Part shown: positions 1-6,062 of the stretch, in pieces
Layout of the letters: every line of letters begins with the position of its first letter
How positions within the stretch are numbered: the stretch's first letter is position 1
Origin: CAYNQK01 sp964470375
GTDB lineage: Bacteria > Spirochaetota > Spirochaetia > Treponematales > JBGSOB01
Direction: 5' to 3'
DNA: 6,395 nucleotides
Assembly: GCA_964470375.1 (NCBI GenBank)
Contig: CAYYCP010000113.1
Span: 1-6,395, forward strand
Program-made: the position numbers and the translations under genes
Notes under the pieces: model-generated
The model's database searches: none
Seen by the model: only the letters and a program-made list of their open reading frames with translations
Told to the model about the DNA's origin: nothing

Positions 1-398
1 GGGCCGATCTCTCCGCCCGGCCGGCCCCGCCAGGGATGATAGCCCTCAGCATCGTCGAGGGGCGCGGTTTCACGGAGCTCCAGACGGCAATCCTCGAGCG
101 CCTGGTGGCTCCCCGCAATAGCGGGGCTCCCCGCAACAGCGGGGTTCCTCACATCAGCGGAGTGTCCCCCGGTAGCGGGGGCGGGCTGGAAATAGCCTCC
201 GCGCGCCAGAGGTGTCTCCTGGAATCGGCCAACGCGGGTATGGCCGAGAGCCTGGCTGCGTGGGAGAGAGGAGAGCCTTTGGAGACGCTGGCCCCCGGCT
301 TGGACGAGGCCCTGCGGGCCCTGGGCGAGATCCTGGGTGAGGGAGCCGCCCCTGACATACTGTCCGAGATATTCGGGCGCTTCTGCGTGGGGAAGTGA
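1..398 (+). CDS. mnmE: tRNA uridine-5-carboxymethylaminomethyl(34) synthesis GTPase MnmE, C-terminal part (5' end outside window)
   Basis: The frame is open from the first full codon (position 3) to the TGA at 396-398, so this is the 3' end of a longer gene; the ATG at 36 is internal. About 131 residues are visible. The start matches the end of the MnmE G domain (IALSIVEGRGFTELQTAI, the region of the G5 loop and final helix). Then comes an unusual repeat-encoded linker, then the C-terminal helical domain (ARQRCLLESA, LDEALRALGEILGE, DILSEIFGRF), ending in FCVGK. That tail matches the family's conserved FCIGK terminus, whose Cys is functionally important. MnmE is a dimeric, potassium-activated GTPase that works with MnmG to place an aminomethyl-type group on C5 of U34 in tRNAs reading NNA/NNG codons. 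It is followed after one base by mnmG, as expected for an operon of partners. The odd point is the 24-residue insertion APRNSG-APRNSG-VPHISG-VSPGSG between the G domain and the last helices. Confidence 0.93.
   Translation, partial: ADLSARPAPPGMIALSIVEGRGFTELQTAILERLVAPRNSGAPRNSGVPHISGVSPGSGGGLEIASARQRCLLESANAGMAESLAAWERGEPLETLAPGLDEALRALGEILGEGAAPDILSEIFGRFCVGK
108..179 (+). repeat. Four tandem 18-bp palindromic units inside mnmE
   Basis: Four units of 18 bp lie end to end (108-125, 126-143, 144-161, 162-179). Units 1 and 2 differ at one base (GCTCCCCGCAATAGCGGG versus GCTCCCCGCAACAGCGGG); units 3 and 4 are diverged but keep AGCGG. Units 1, 2 and 4 each contain a perfect 6-bp hairpin with a 4-base loop (for example CCCCGC-AATA-GCGGGG). 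The period is six codons, so the array stays in frame and encodes a flexible Pro/Gly/Ser-rich linker. It shares its core (GCRATAGCGGRG) with the intergenic array at 2471-2530. Confidence 0.85.
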
Positions 399-399
399 A

Positions 400-2238
400 A
401 TGGGCGATTACGATGCCCTCGTCATAGGCGGGGGCCATGCGGGCATAGAGGCCGCCCTGGCCCTGGCACGCCTGGGCAAGCGCTGCCTCCTGGTCACCCA
501 GAATCCCGACAGGATCGGGGCCATGTCGTGCAATCCGGCCATCGGCGGCCTGTCCAAGGGCAACCTGGTCAGGGAGGTGGACGCTTTGGGCGGCGAGATG
601 GGCCGCCTGGCCGACGCGGCCATGCTGCAGTACCGTATGCTCAACCGCTCGCGCGGTCCGGCCGTCCAGGCCCCCCGGGCCCAGGAGGACAAGGCCGCCT
701 ACGCCCGAGAGGCCCGGCGGGCCTTGGAGGCTCAGCCCGGTCTCTCCATCTTGATGGATTGCGTGGTCGACCTGATGACCGACGCGGCCGGGAAACGCGT
801 GGAGGGTGTGCTCACCGCCCGCGGGGCGCGCATAGGGGCCGGGGCCGTGGTACTGGCATCAGGCACATTCATGGAGGGGCGCATCTTCATAGGCGATTAC
901 GCCCATCCCTCAGGGCGCCTTGGTGAGGAGGCCGCCCTGGGCCTGGGGACGGCCCTGAGGAGGAGGGGCTTCAGCCTGGGCCGCCTCAAGACCGGGACGC
1001 CCGCCCGCCTCAGGGGCTCCTCCCTGGATTATTCGCGCTTCGAACCCCAGCCCGAGGAGGAATGGCCGATCCGCCGCTTTTCCTTCTACCACGATCCCCC
1101 CGAGCGCCCGCGCAGGGCCTGCTGGACGACTTACACCAACCCGGCCTTGCATGAGGTCATCCGCGCCAACATCGGCCGCTCACCCCTCTTCGGGGGCAAA
1201 ATCAAGGGGCGCGGGCCGCGCTACTGCCCCTCCATAGAGGACAAGGTGATGCGCTTCCCGGAGCGGGAACGCCACCAAGTTTTCATCGAGCCCGAGGGCT
1301 TGGATACGGACGAGGTCTACCTGAACGGCCTGTCCTCTTCCCTGCCCGAGGATGTCCAGGACGCCTTCCTCCGCAAGATACCCGGCCTGGAGGCCATGGA
1401 GATGGTGAGGCCGGGCTATGCCGTTGAGTACGATTACCTGGATCCGCGGCAACTCCGTCCCTCCCTGGAGGCCAAGGCCCTGGCGGGCTTCTTCCTGGCC
1501 GGCCAGGTCAACGGGAGCTCCGGCTACGAGGAGGCTGCCGGCCAGGGCATCATGGCCGGGATCAACGCCGCCCTCTACCTGGAAGGCCAGCCGCCCCTGA
1601 TCCTGCGGCGCGACGAGGCCTACATCGGGGTGATGATAGACGACCTCACCACCCTGGGAGCAGATGAGCCCTACCGCATGTTCACCAGCCGGGCCGAGTA
1701 CCGCCTGGGCCTGCGTCAGGACAGCGCCGACGCCCGTCTCTCGCCCTACGCCCTGCGCCTGGGCCTTCTGAGGACATCCGCGGCGAGGGCCTTCGAGGAC
1801 AAGCGTGAACGCATGGAGAGGGCCGCCCGCTTGCTTCAGGCCAGGCATCTCAGGCCCCAGGATCTGGAGGGCCGGCCCTCCCTGGCACCCCACGCCGGTC
1901 AAAGCCTGGCCAGGGCTCTCGCTGATCCTGGTGTGGACGCCGAACAGGTCTGGTCCCTTGAGCCGGAATTGGCCTGCCTGCCCGCCGAGTGGCGCGAGAC
2001 CCTGCGCGTGGACATGCGCTACCAGGGCTATCTCAAACGCCAGGCCTTGGACATCGAGCGGAGAGCGCGCATGGAAGGCCGCCTTATCCCGGAAGGCATC
2101 GACTACGCGGCTATCCCGGGCCTATCCAAGGAGGCCGCCGAGAAGCTGGCGGCGCTCAGGCCGCGCAGCCTGGGCCAGGCCGCCCGCATCCCGGGCATAC
2201 GCCAATCCGACATCGCCCTCCTCATGCTCAGGCTCTAG
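400..2238 (+). CDS. mnmG: tRNA uridine-5-carboxymethylaminomethyl(34) synthesis enzyme MnmG (FAD-dependent)
   Basis: The 612-residue product is close to the usual 620-630 of the family. MnmG binds FAD and NADH and, with MnmE, uses a methylene-tetrahydrofolate-derived carbon to add aminomethyl or carboxymethylaminomethyl groups to U34 of tRNA in the cytoplasm. Visible marks in order: the dinucleotide-binding loop VIGGGHAGIEAA (8-19); SCNPAIGG with the conserved Cys44; the signature GRLKTGTPAR (194-203); RYCPSIEDK with the second conserved Cys276; EPEGLDTDEVYLNGLSSSLP (297-315); the second signature AGQVNGSSGYEEAAGQGIMAG (367-387); TSRAEYRLGLRQDSADARL (429-447); and a C-terminal helical domain that contacts MnmE (DMRYQGYLKRQ). 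I chose the ATG at 400 because it begins just before the FAD loop, follows the mnmE stop by one base, and has GGGGAAG at 389-395 as ribosome binding site. The gene overlaps the small convergent gene on the other strand by 11 bp. Confidence 0.97.
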   Translation: MGDYDALVIGGGHAGIEAALALARLGKRCLLVTQNPDRIGAMSCNPAIGGLSKGNLVREVDALGGEMGRLADAAMLQYRMLNRSRGPAVQAPRAQEDKAAYAREARRALEAQPGLSILMDCVVDLMTDAAGKRVEGVLTARGARIGAGAVVLASGTFMEGRIFIGDYAHPSGRLGEEAALGLGTALRRRGFSLGRLKTGTPARLRGSSLDYSRFEPQPEEEWPIRRFSFYHDPPERPRRACWTTYTNPALHEVIRANIGRSPLFGGKIKGRGPRYCPSIEDKVMRFPERERHQVFIEPEGLDTDEVYLNGLSSSLPEDVQDAFLRKIPGLEAMEMVRPGYAVEYDYLDPRQLRPSLEAKALAGFFLAGQVNGSSGYEEAAGQGIMAGINAALYLEGQPPLILRRDEAYIGVMIDDLTTLGADEPYRMFTSRAEYRLGLRQDSADARLSPYALRLGLLRTSAARAFEDKRERMERAARLLQARHLRPQDLEGRPSLAPHAGQSLARALADPGVDAEQVWSLEPELACLPAEWRETLRVDMRYQGYLKRQALDIERRARMEGRLIPEGIDYAAIPGLSKEAAEKLAALRPRSLGQAARIPGIRQSDIALLMLRL

Positions 2239-2428
2239 GAGATCCCCCGCCACGGGCGGATGGCTGGAAGGCCGGGCAGAGGCGGCCTGTGGCCGAACGG
2301 ACCTCCCAGCTGGGCAGGACCCGGGTCTTTATGCCGAAGACCCTGCAACCCCGCGGGAAGGCCGGATCCCAGGTTACGTAAAAGTGGGCGCACTTGAGGC
2401 AGTCCGGAGAAGCCCCTTCTTCAACCAT
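2228..2428 (-). CDS. Small four-cysteine, probably zinc-binding protein (hypothetical, 66 aa)
   Basis: The 66-residue product holds a compact pattern: DCLKCAHFYVTW (Cys10, Cys13), FPRGCRVFGIKT (Cys28), LPSWEV and ATGRLCPAF (Cys51). The CxxC pair plus two further cysteines suggests one zinc site. From memory it matches a small conserved family in diverse bacteria (CxxCxHFxVTWDxxxPxGCxxxGxKxxxxPSxxVxxxxGxxCxxF) that has no assigned function. The start at 2428 rests on a strong ribosome binding site: on the minus strand AGGGAGG (plus 2436-2442) sits 7 bases upstream. The alternative ATG at 2449 lacks one and lies upstream of that site. The last 11 bp overlap the 3' end of mnmG. The about 14 residues after Cys51 (ending in a Gly/Ser/Arg-rich tail) look unconserved. 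The frame stays open for a further 810 bp upstream, antisense to the rhomboid gene, but that part looks like a GC-rich shadow. Confidence 0.8.
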   Translation of the reverse strand: MVEEGASPDCLKCAHFYVTWDPAFPRGCRVFGIKTRVLPSWEVRSATGRLCPAFQPSARGGGSPRA

Positions 2429-2435
2429 CCAGCAT

Positions 2436-2442
2436 CCTCCCT
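2436..2442 (-). promoter_or_regulatory. Strong ribosome binding site that fixes the start of the small four-Cys gene
   Basis: Read on the minus strand this is AGGGAGG, with 7 bases between it and the ATG at 2428-2426. It is one of the best Shine-Dalgarno matches in the window, and it falls exactly where the conserved cysteine-rich protein should begin. This argues for the 66-residue form over the longer readings of the same frame. Confidence 0.75.
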
Positions 2443-2470
2443 GGTCCATGCTACACCCTCGAGCTTCTCC

Positions 2471-2530
2471 GCGATAGCGGAGCCCGCGATAGCGGAGCCC
2501 ATGAAAGCGGAGCCCATGATAGCGGAGCTT
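2471..2530 (+). repeat. Four tandem 15-bp repeats in the divergent intergenic region
   Basis: Units are 2471-2485 and 2486-2500 (identical, GCGATAGCGGAGCCC), 2501-2515 (ATGAAAGCGGAGCCC) and 2516-2530 (ATGATAGCGGAGCTT). The left edge forms a perfect hairpin with the preceding bases (CTCCGC-GATA-GCGGAG, 2467-2482). The core is that of the 18-bp repeats inside mnmE, less three bases per unit. The array lies between the start of the minus-strand four-Cys gene and the plus-strand rhomboid gene, where both promoters would be expected. I see no convincing -35/-10 pair in 2429-2563, so a regulatory role for the array is only possible. It could equally be a neutral dispersed repeat. Confidence 0.85.
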
Positions 2531-2563
2531 GCCTTTCCCGGGCTGAAAAGCTAGATTCGATGC

Positions 2564-3205
2564 ATGAGCATTCTCTCCGCGATACGCAGGCCTTTCCGCT
2601 ACAGTTTCAACAACGTGACTCTCTACCTGGTTCTGGCCAACGTGGCGGTCTTCGGCATGCAATACCTCTTCCCGGGCACGGCCGAGGGCCTTCTGGGCCT
2701 GTACGCGCCTGACGTGGCCCGGGGCAGGGTTTGGCAGCTCTTCACCTACATGTTCCTCCATTCCACGGCATCGCCCAGCCATCTCATTTTCAACATGCTC
2801 GGCCTCTACCTCTTCGGCGTCCAGGTGGAGCGGCGCACGGGCAGCCGCGAGTTCCTCCTCTTCTACCTTCTGTGCGGAACCCTGGCCGGCCTCTTCTCCT
2901 TCATCTTCTACAGCTTTGTCGCGCCCTACGGGGTCCTCATCATAGGCGCCTCCGGGGCCATCTACGCCCTCCTCCTGGCCTTCGCCGCCTTCTATCCGGG
3001 GGAGATGATCCTCGTCTGGGGCATCTTCCCCGTACGCGCACCCATCCTGGTCCTGTCCTACGCGGCCATAGAGATTATCTCCCAGCTCTTTCCCCTGCGC
3101 TCGGGCGTGGCCCACTTGACCCACCTCTCCGGCTTCGCCGCCGCCTGGGGCTACTTCCTCCTGCGCTACGGCATCAACCCCTGGAAGCGCTTCTTCCTGA
3201 GATGA
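2564..3205 (+). CDS. Rhomboid family intramembrane serine protease
   Basis: The 213-residue polytopic membrane protein has six predicted membrane segments (about 19-36, 72-88, 97-118, 124-143, 158-176, 183-201), the minimal bacterial rhomboid core. Catalytic features are intact. The nucleophile is Ser130 in GASGAIYALL (GxSG motif) at the start of segment 4. The base is His187 in HLTHLSGFAAAWG (HxxG) in segment 6. His73 and Asn77 in SHLIFNMLGLYLFG correspond to the oxyanion-hole residues of E. coli GlpG. WQLFTYMFLH (57-66) lies in the conserved L1-loop region. There is no added N-terminal cytoplasmic domain. Rhomboids cleave transmembrane segments of other membrane proteins; the substrate here is unknown. 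The start is the ATG at 2564, because a stop (TAG at 2552) lies just upstream in frame and no other start intervenes; the ribosome binding site is weak. The stop overlaps the start of the next gene (ATGA), which implies joint translation. The gene may be read from its own promoter in 2429-2563 or by read-through from mnmG. Confidence 0.93.
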   Translation: MSILSAIRRPFRYSFNNVTLYLVLANVAVFGMQYLFPGTAEGLLGLYAPDVARGRVWQLFTYMFLHSTASPSHLIFNMLGLYLFGVQVERRTGSREFLLFYLLCGTLAGLFSFIFYSFVAPYGVLIIGASGAIYALLLAFAAFYPGEMILVWGIFPVRAPILVLSYAAIEIISQLFPLRSGVAHLTHLSGFAAAWGYFLLRYGINPWKRFFLR

Positions 3206-3909
3206 GGGCGATGCCGCGGGGCGCCGATCCATCGGCATTTCTCAATTCCGTCCGAGCCGCCGCCCTCCTCCTTGCCGTCTTCACGGCGGGTCCGCTGGGA
3301 GCCCAGGATCTGATCCTCAGGCACGAGTTCCTCTGCGAGCGCGAAACCCGCCCCGGCATAGGCGAACCGCCCGTCCTGAGCGACCAGGAGATGGGCCGCC
3401 GCCTCATGGATGAGGCTGAATGGGTCTACCTGGGGATGATTTACGGATTCAATGTGGAGTACGTCCCCCTGGACCTTGGGCGGCGGGTAAGCGAGCGTTT
3501 CAGTGTCGAGCCCGCCTGGGACAGCGCCGCGGACAGGCCGGGCCTCTCCTTTGGAGAATACCGCTTCGAGGGCACCAGGCTTCTGGCTTACGTGGAGTAC
3601 CGGGCCGACCCGGTGGAGGCGGCGCGCTACGAGGCCTGGCGGCGGAACACCGGCACACCCTACCAGGCCGAGGGGACGGCTCCTGAGACAGACGGCCTGG
3701 AGGGCCGCTTCAAGGCCATGCGAGCGGCTATAAAAGAAGCAGTGCGCGAGTACGCTCGGGCCCTCGAGCCCAATAAGCCGCGCCTGGTCCGGGCCAGGGC
3801 GGCCTTCGAATCCCCGCCCTCAGTCTTCGTGCGCTCGGGTCTCTACGTGGCCCACGCCCGCGTGAGGATCAGCATGCAGGAGATCCGCCCCTACCCCAGC
3901 CCCATGTGA
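3202..3909 (+). CDS. Exported protein of unknown function, coupled to the rhomboid gene
   Basis: The 235-residue product has a signal peptide: a basic start (Arg2, Arg6, Arg18), a hydrophobic stretch (about 19-29, AAALLLAVFTA) and a likely signal peptidase I cut after LGA at 34 (GA|QD). No cysteine stands at the lipobox position, so it is not an obvious lipoprotein. The mature part has recognisable blocks, including MGRRLMDEAEWVYLGMIYGFNVEYVPLD and FKAMRAAIKEAVREYAR, and a C-terminal VFVRSGLYVAHARVRISMQEIRPYP. From memory this resembles conserved hypotheticals of Treponema-like spirochaetes; I recognise no enzyme motif. I chose the ATG at 3202 because it overlaps the rhomboid stop as ATGA; the ATG at 3211 is the alternative and would keep the signal peptide. 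The same frame is open back to 2731, but that part is only the shadow of the rhomboid gene. Tight coupling to a membrane protease hints at a shared envelope role (inference). It ends 4 bp before the convergent gpsA-fusion stop. Confidence 0.85.
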   Translation: MRAMPRGADPSAFLNSVRAAALLLAVFTAGPLGAQDLILRHEFLCERETRPGIGEPPVLSDQEMGRRLMDEAEWVYLGMIYGFNVEYVPLDLGRRVSERFSVEPAWDSAADRPGLSFGEYRFEGTRLLAYVEYRADPVEAARYEAWRRNTGTPYQAEGTAPETDGLEGRFKAMRAAIKEAVREYARALEPNKPRLVRARAAFESPPSVFVRSGLYVAHARVRISMQEIRPYPSPM

Positions 3910-3913
3910 GGGC

Positions 3914-5914
3914 TCAGTCTTTCAGTCGCTGCTCCTCGGCGGCCTCGTGCATCTCTTCCAGGCCCTTCATGATGGCGTCGGCCACCGCCTGCTTCTTGTC
4001 CTCGCCGAAGTGGGTGATGCGCACCGACTCGCGGAACTGGGAGCATGACAGGACCGGGCTGGCGGTGAAGATAAGGCGATCCTCGCAGACCAGGTCCTCG
4101 ATCATCTCGCCCTGGGGGTTGATGCGCAGGATGTTGCCATTGACCGCCACCAGGCACATGTAGTCGAAGCCCTTCACGTAGGAATCGATTTCGCGGACCC
4201 CTCGCTTGGATGAGGGATCCCAGGGCCGATAGCGCGTGCCGGCCGGGAAGACCAGGATGACCCGCTTGGATTTCTTCTTCTCGGCGATGACCCTGGAGGC
4301 GGCCCGGTTGATGGAGGTGCTCCGCAGCATCTCCTGCATGAAGGTCTTGGGATCGGAGTCTTTGATTGACTCCTGGGAGCGGCTGGGCACGATGACGATG
4401 CGCGAGTAAGCCTCGGTCGGTGCCAGTACGGCCGGATCTTCCTCGTTCAGCTTGTAGCCGGCTATGGCTATCAGGCTCTCCGCCAGCCCCTGGCCGATGG
4501 CGCCCTGTTGCCTGAGGAGGTAGTGGAAGGCCGGCAGATCCAAGTTGGAGTAATGCTCCAAGAGGAGAAGGCAGGCCTGGCCCTCCTGCGACTTGCCGAA
4601 AAGCTCCTCAAGGTTCTCGAAGCCCCTGATGCCTGAGCCGGGCTTGAGGTTCTCCTCCACCATACGATCCATGTAAGGAAGGATGTCAGGGTTGGCCTCC
4701 TGGTAGACCACATCCTCGGTCACCTTGGCCGGGGCGCGCGACTTGCTCATCATGGCGATGAAGAGATCCCGGTAGCGAGAACCTACCGGCCATAAAAGGG
4801 CACCGTCCTTGGGGTCCTTGAGAGGGTACTGGGGTTCGGTGGATGCCGGCGTGCCGACCTTGCCTGATCCGCCCGAGTAGATGTCTCGGATGACGTCTTC
4901 GGGGCTGGCCTCCCGGTTGAGGATCCTGTAGACCCCGTCGCAAATGGGCAGCTTGAGCTTCTTGTCCTCGGCGATGGCCTTGATGGCCCGGCAGGCGGCC
5001 GCGCCCTCGGGGATGTAGCCCAGCTGCTTGATGCGGGCCAGGAGGTCCTGGATGTCCTTGAAGGCCTCGTGAACGCGACGCTCGGCGATCTCGCGACCGA
5101 AGCGCCGATTGCGGCCCAGGACGGAGCGGCAGGTGACATCCAAGTCGCCCACCCCGGCTATTGAGGTGAATGTCTCCGGATGTGTGGCCCCCAGGGCCCG
5201 GCCGATGGTCTGGATCTCGTTGAGGCCGGCCGCAAGGAGGAGGCTTTCGGTGTTGTCGCCGAAGATGGGGCTGGCGGCCTTGAGGAAGTCCAGAATGCCG
5301 AAGGCGATGGCGATGACGTTCTTGGCAGCGGCGCAGGCTTGCACCCCGTTGGGGTCCAGGGAGGCATAGACCAGGAGGCGCTCCGAGGCCAGGAGATCCC
5401 GAACCATGATGGCGTTCTTGGGATTGGCGCTGGCCGCTATGAGGCCGGTCATCTTGCCCTTGGCCACCTCCTCAGCGTGTGAGGGCCCGGAGATATACAC
5501 GAGATTGCCTCTATAGAAGCCGGGCAGGTAGTCCTCGAGGACATCGGTGATGAGGCGGAAACCCTTAGGCGTCTCCAGGAAGCCCTTGGTCAGGACGGCG
5601 ATGACGGCCTTCCCCTCCATGACGGCCGGCAGAGTGATGAAGCGCTTGACCGTGTCCACCAGGAAGAGGGAGGGGACGGCCAGGATGATGAGCTCGCGCC
5701 CGTCCATGGCCTCGCGGATGTCCGTGCTGGCCTTGATGCCGGCAGGGAGGCTTATGCCCGGCAGGTAGAGGGGATTGACCCTGTCCTCGCGGATGCCCTT
5801 GGCGACCTCTTCCTCGAGGGCCCACATCGAAATATCGAAGCCCTTGTCCGCCAGGACCTTGGCTATGGCCGTGCCCCAGGCCCCGGCGCCCACGATGCCG
5901 ATGCTGCGTTCCAT
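3914..5914 (-). CDS. gpsA: Bifunctional protein: NAD(P)H-dependent glycerol-3-phosphate dehydrogenase (GpsA) fused to a glycerolipid acyltransferase
   Basis: One uninterrupted frame of 666 residues, about twice the usual GpsA length (330-340). Residues 1-350 are a complete GpsA, which reduces dihydroxyacetone phosphate to sn-glycerol-3-phosphate: Rossmann loop IGIVGAGAWGTAIA (5-18), VLTKG with Lys110, YISGPSHAEEV (140-150), AAAKNVIAIAFGI with the catalytic Lys198, and AGVGDLDVTC...GRNRRFG (253-273). After a linker (about 351-400), residues about 401-666 form an acyltransferase: an HX4D motif EHYSNLD (His454, Asp459) and FPAGTRYRPWDPSS (556-569), at the place of the FPEGTR phosphate-binding block. 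The RxRPxDPSS wording and the intervening segments (IAGYKLNEEDP) recall the soluble chloroplast-type glycerol-3-phosphate acyltransferase more than PlsC. So domain 2 probably acylates the G3P made by domain 1, giving lysophosphatidate (inference; acting on LPA is the alternative). No membrane segment is evident. The ATG at 5914 leads directly into the Rossmann fold; its ribosome binding site is weak. The first enzyme is near certain, the second activity likely. Confidence 0.93.
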   Translation of the reverse strand: MERSIGIVGAGAWGTAIAKVLADKGFDISMWALEEEVAKGIREDRVNPLYLPGISLPAGIKASTDIREAMDGRELIILAVPSLFLVDTVKRFITLPAVMEGKAVIAVLTKGFLETPKGFRLITDVLEDYLPGFYRGNLVYISGPSHAEEVAKGKMTGLIAASANPKNAIMVRDLLASERLLVYASLDPNGVQACAAAKNVIAIAFGILDFLKAASPIFGDNTESLLLAAGLNEIQTIGRALGATHPETFTSIAGVGDLDVTCRSVLGRNRRFGREIAERRVHEAFKDIQDLLARIKQLGYIPEGAAACRAIKAIAEDKKLKLPICDGVYRILNREASPEDVIRDIYSGGSGKVGTPASTEPQYPLKDPKDGALLWPVGSRYRDLFIAMMSKSRAPAKVTEDVVYQEANPDILPYMDRMVEENLKPGSGIRGFENLEELFGKSQEGQACLLLLEHYSNLDLPAFHYLLRQQGAIGQGLAESLIAIAGYKLNEEDPAVLAPTEAYSRIVIVPSRSQESIKDSDPKTFMQEMLRSTSINRAASRVIAEKKKSKRVILVFPAGTRYRPWDPSSKRGVREIDSYVKGFDYMCLVAVNGNILRINPQGEMIEDLVCEDRLIFTASPVLSCSQFRESVRITHFGEDKKQAVADAIMKGLEEMHEAAEEQRLKD

Positions 5915-6062
5915 GGCTGCGAGGATAGCCGATTTCCGAGTGAATGAAAAGCAGACAGAAAGCGATAAACCGTCTGATTCAGTCCTTCTCTGGTAGCTCT
6001 GTCCCCCTTCCCTGCTATGGGGGCTGCCCCTAGGCCTGTCCCCATACTGTATCCTCCCCTCA
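5915..6062. other. Divergent intergenic region, upstream half, no gene seen
   Basis: This is the leader side of the minus-strand gpsA fusion. I find no credible reading frame, tRNA or clear -35/-10 pair here. A GC-rich inverted motif lies at about 6016-6032 (TATGGGGGCTGCCCCTA, with GGGG/CCCC as stem); it has no T-run and is not a convincing terminator. Together with 6063-6305 it makes up the 391-bp gap between two divergent genes. Confidence 0.5.

Noticed and set aside
337..399. Upstream ATG at 337 that would extend mnmG by 21 residues
   Set aside because: It would overlap the conserved 3' end of mnmE. The added residues do not look like MnmG, and the ATG at 400 has a ribosome binding site and sits at the normal family start.
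1180..1902. 240-residue minus-strand frame opposite mnmG
   Set aside because: It lies wholly within mnmG, has low-complexity Gly/Gln/Val-rich composition and no recognisable motif; a codon-bias shadow.
2461..2530. CRISPR array or plasmid-type iterons
   Set aside because: Units are contiguous without spacers and only 15 bp long, and no cas, rep or partition genes are near. A simple tandem repeat is the better reading.
2731..3201. Extension of the exported protein upstream to 2731
   Set aside because: The frame runs through the rhomboid gene and reads as Pro/Arg/Leu-rich shadow. A signal peptide begins right after the ATG at 3202, which marks the true start.
2429..3238. N-terminal 270 residues of the long minus-strand frame over the rhomboid gene
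   Set aside because: The composition is Gly/Glu/Ala/Gln-rich, typical of an antisense shadow of a GC-rich gene, and it lies opposite an intact rhomboid gene. Only the C-terminal 66 codons look real.
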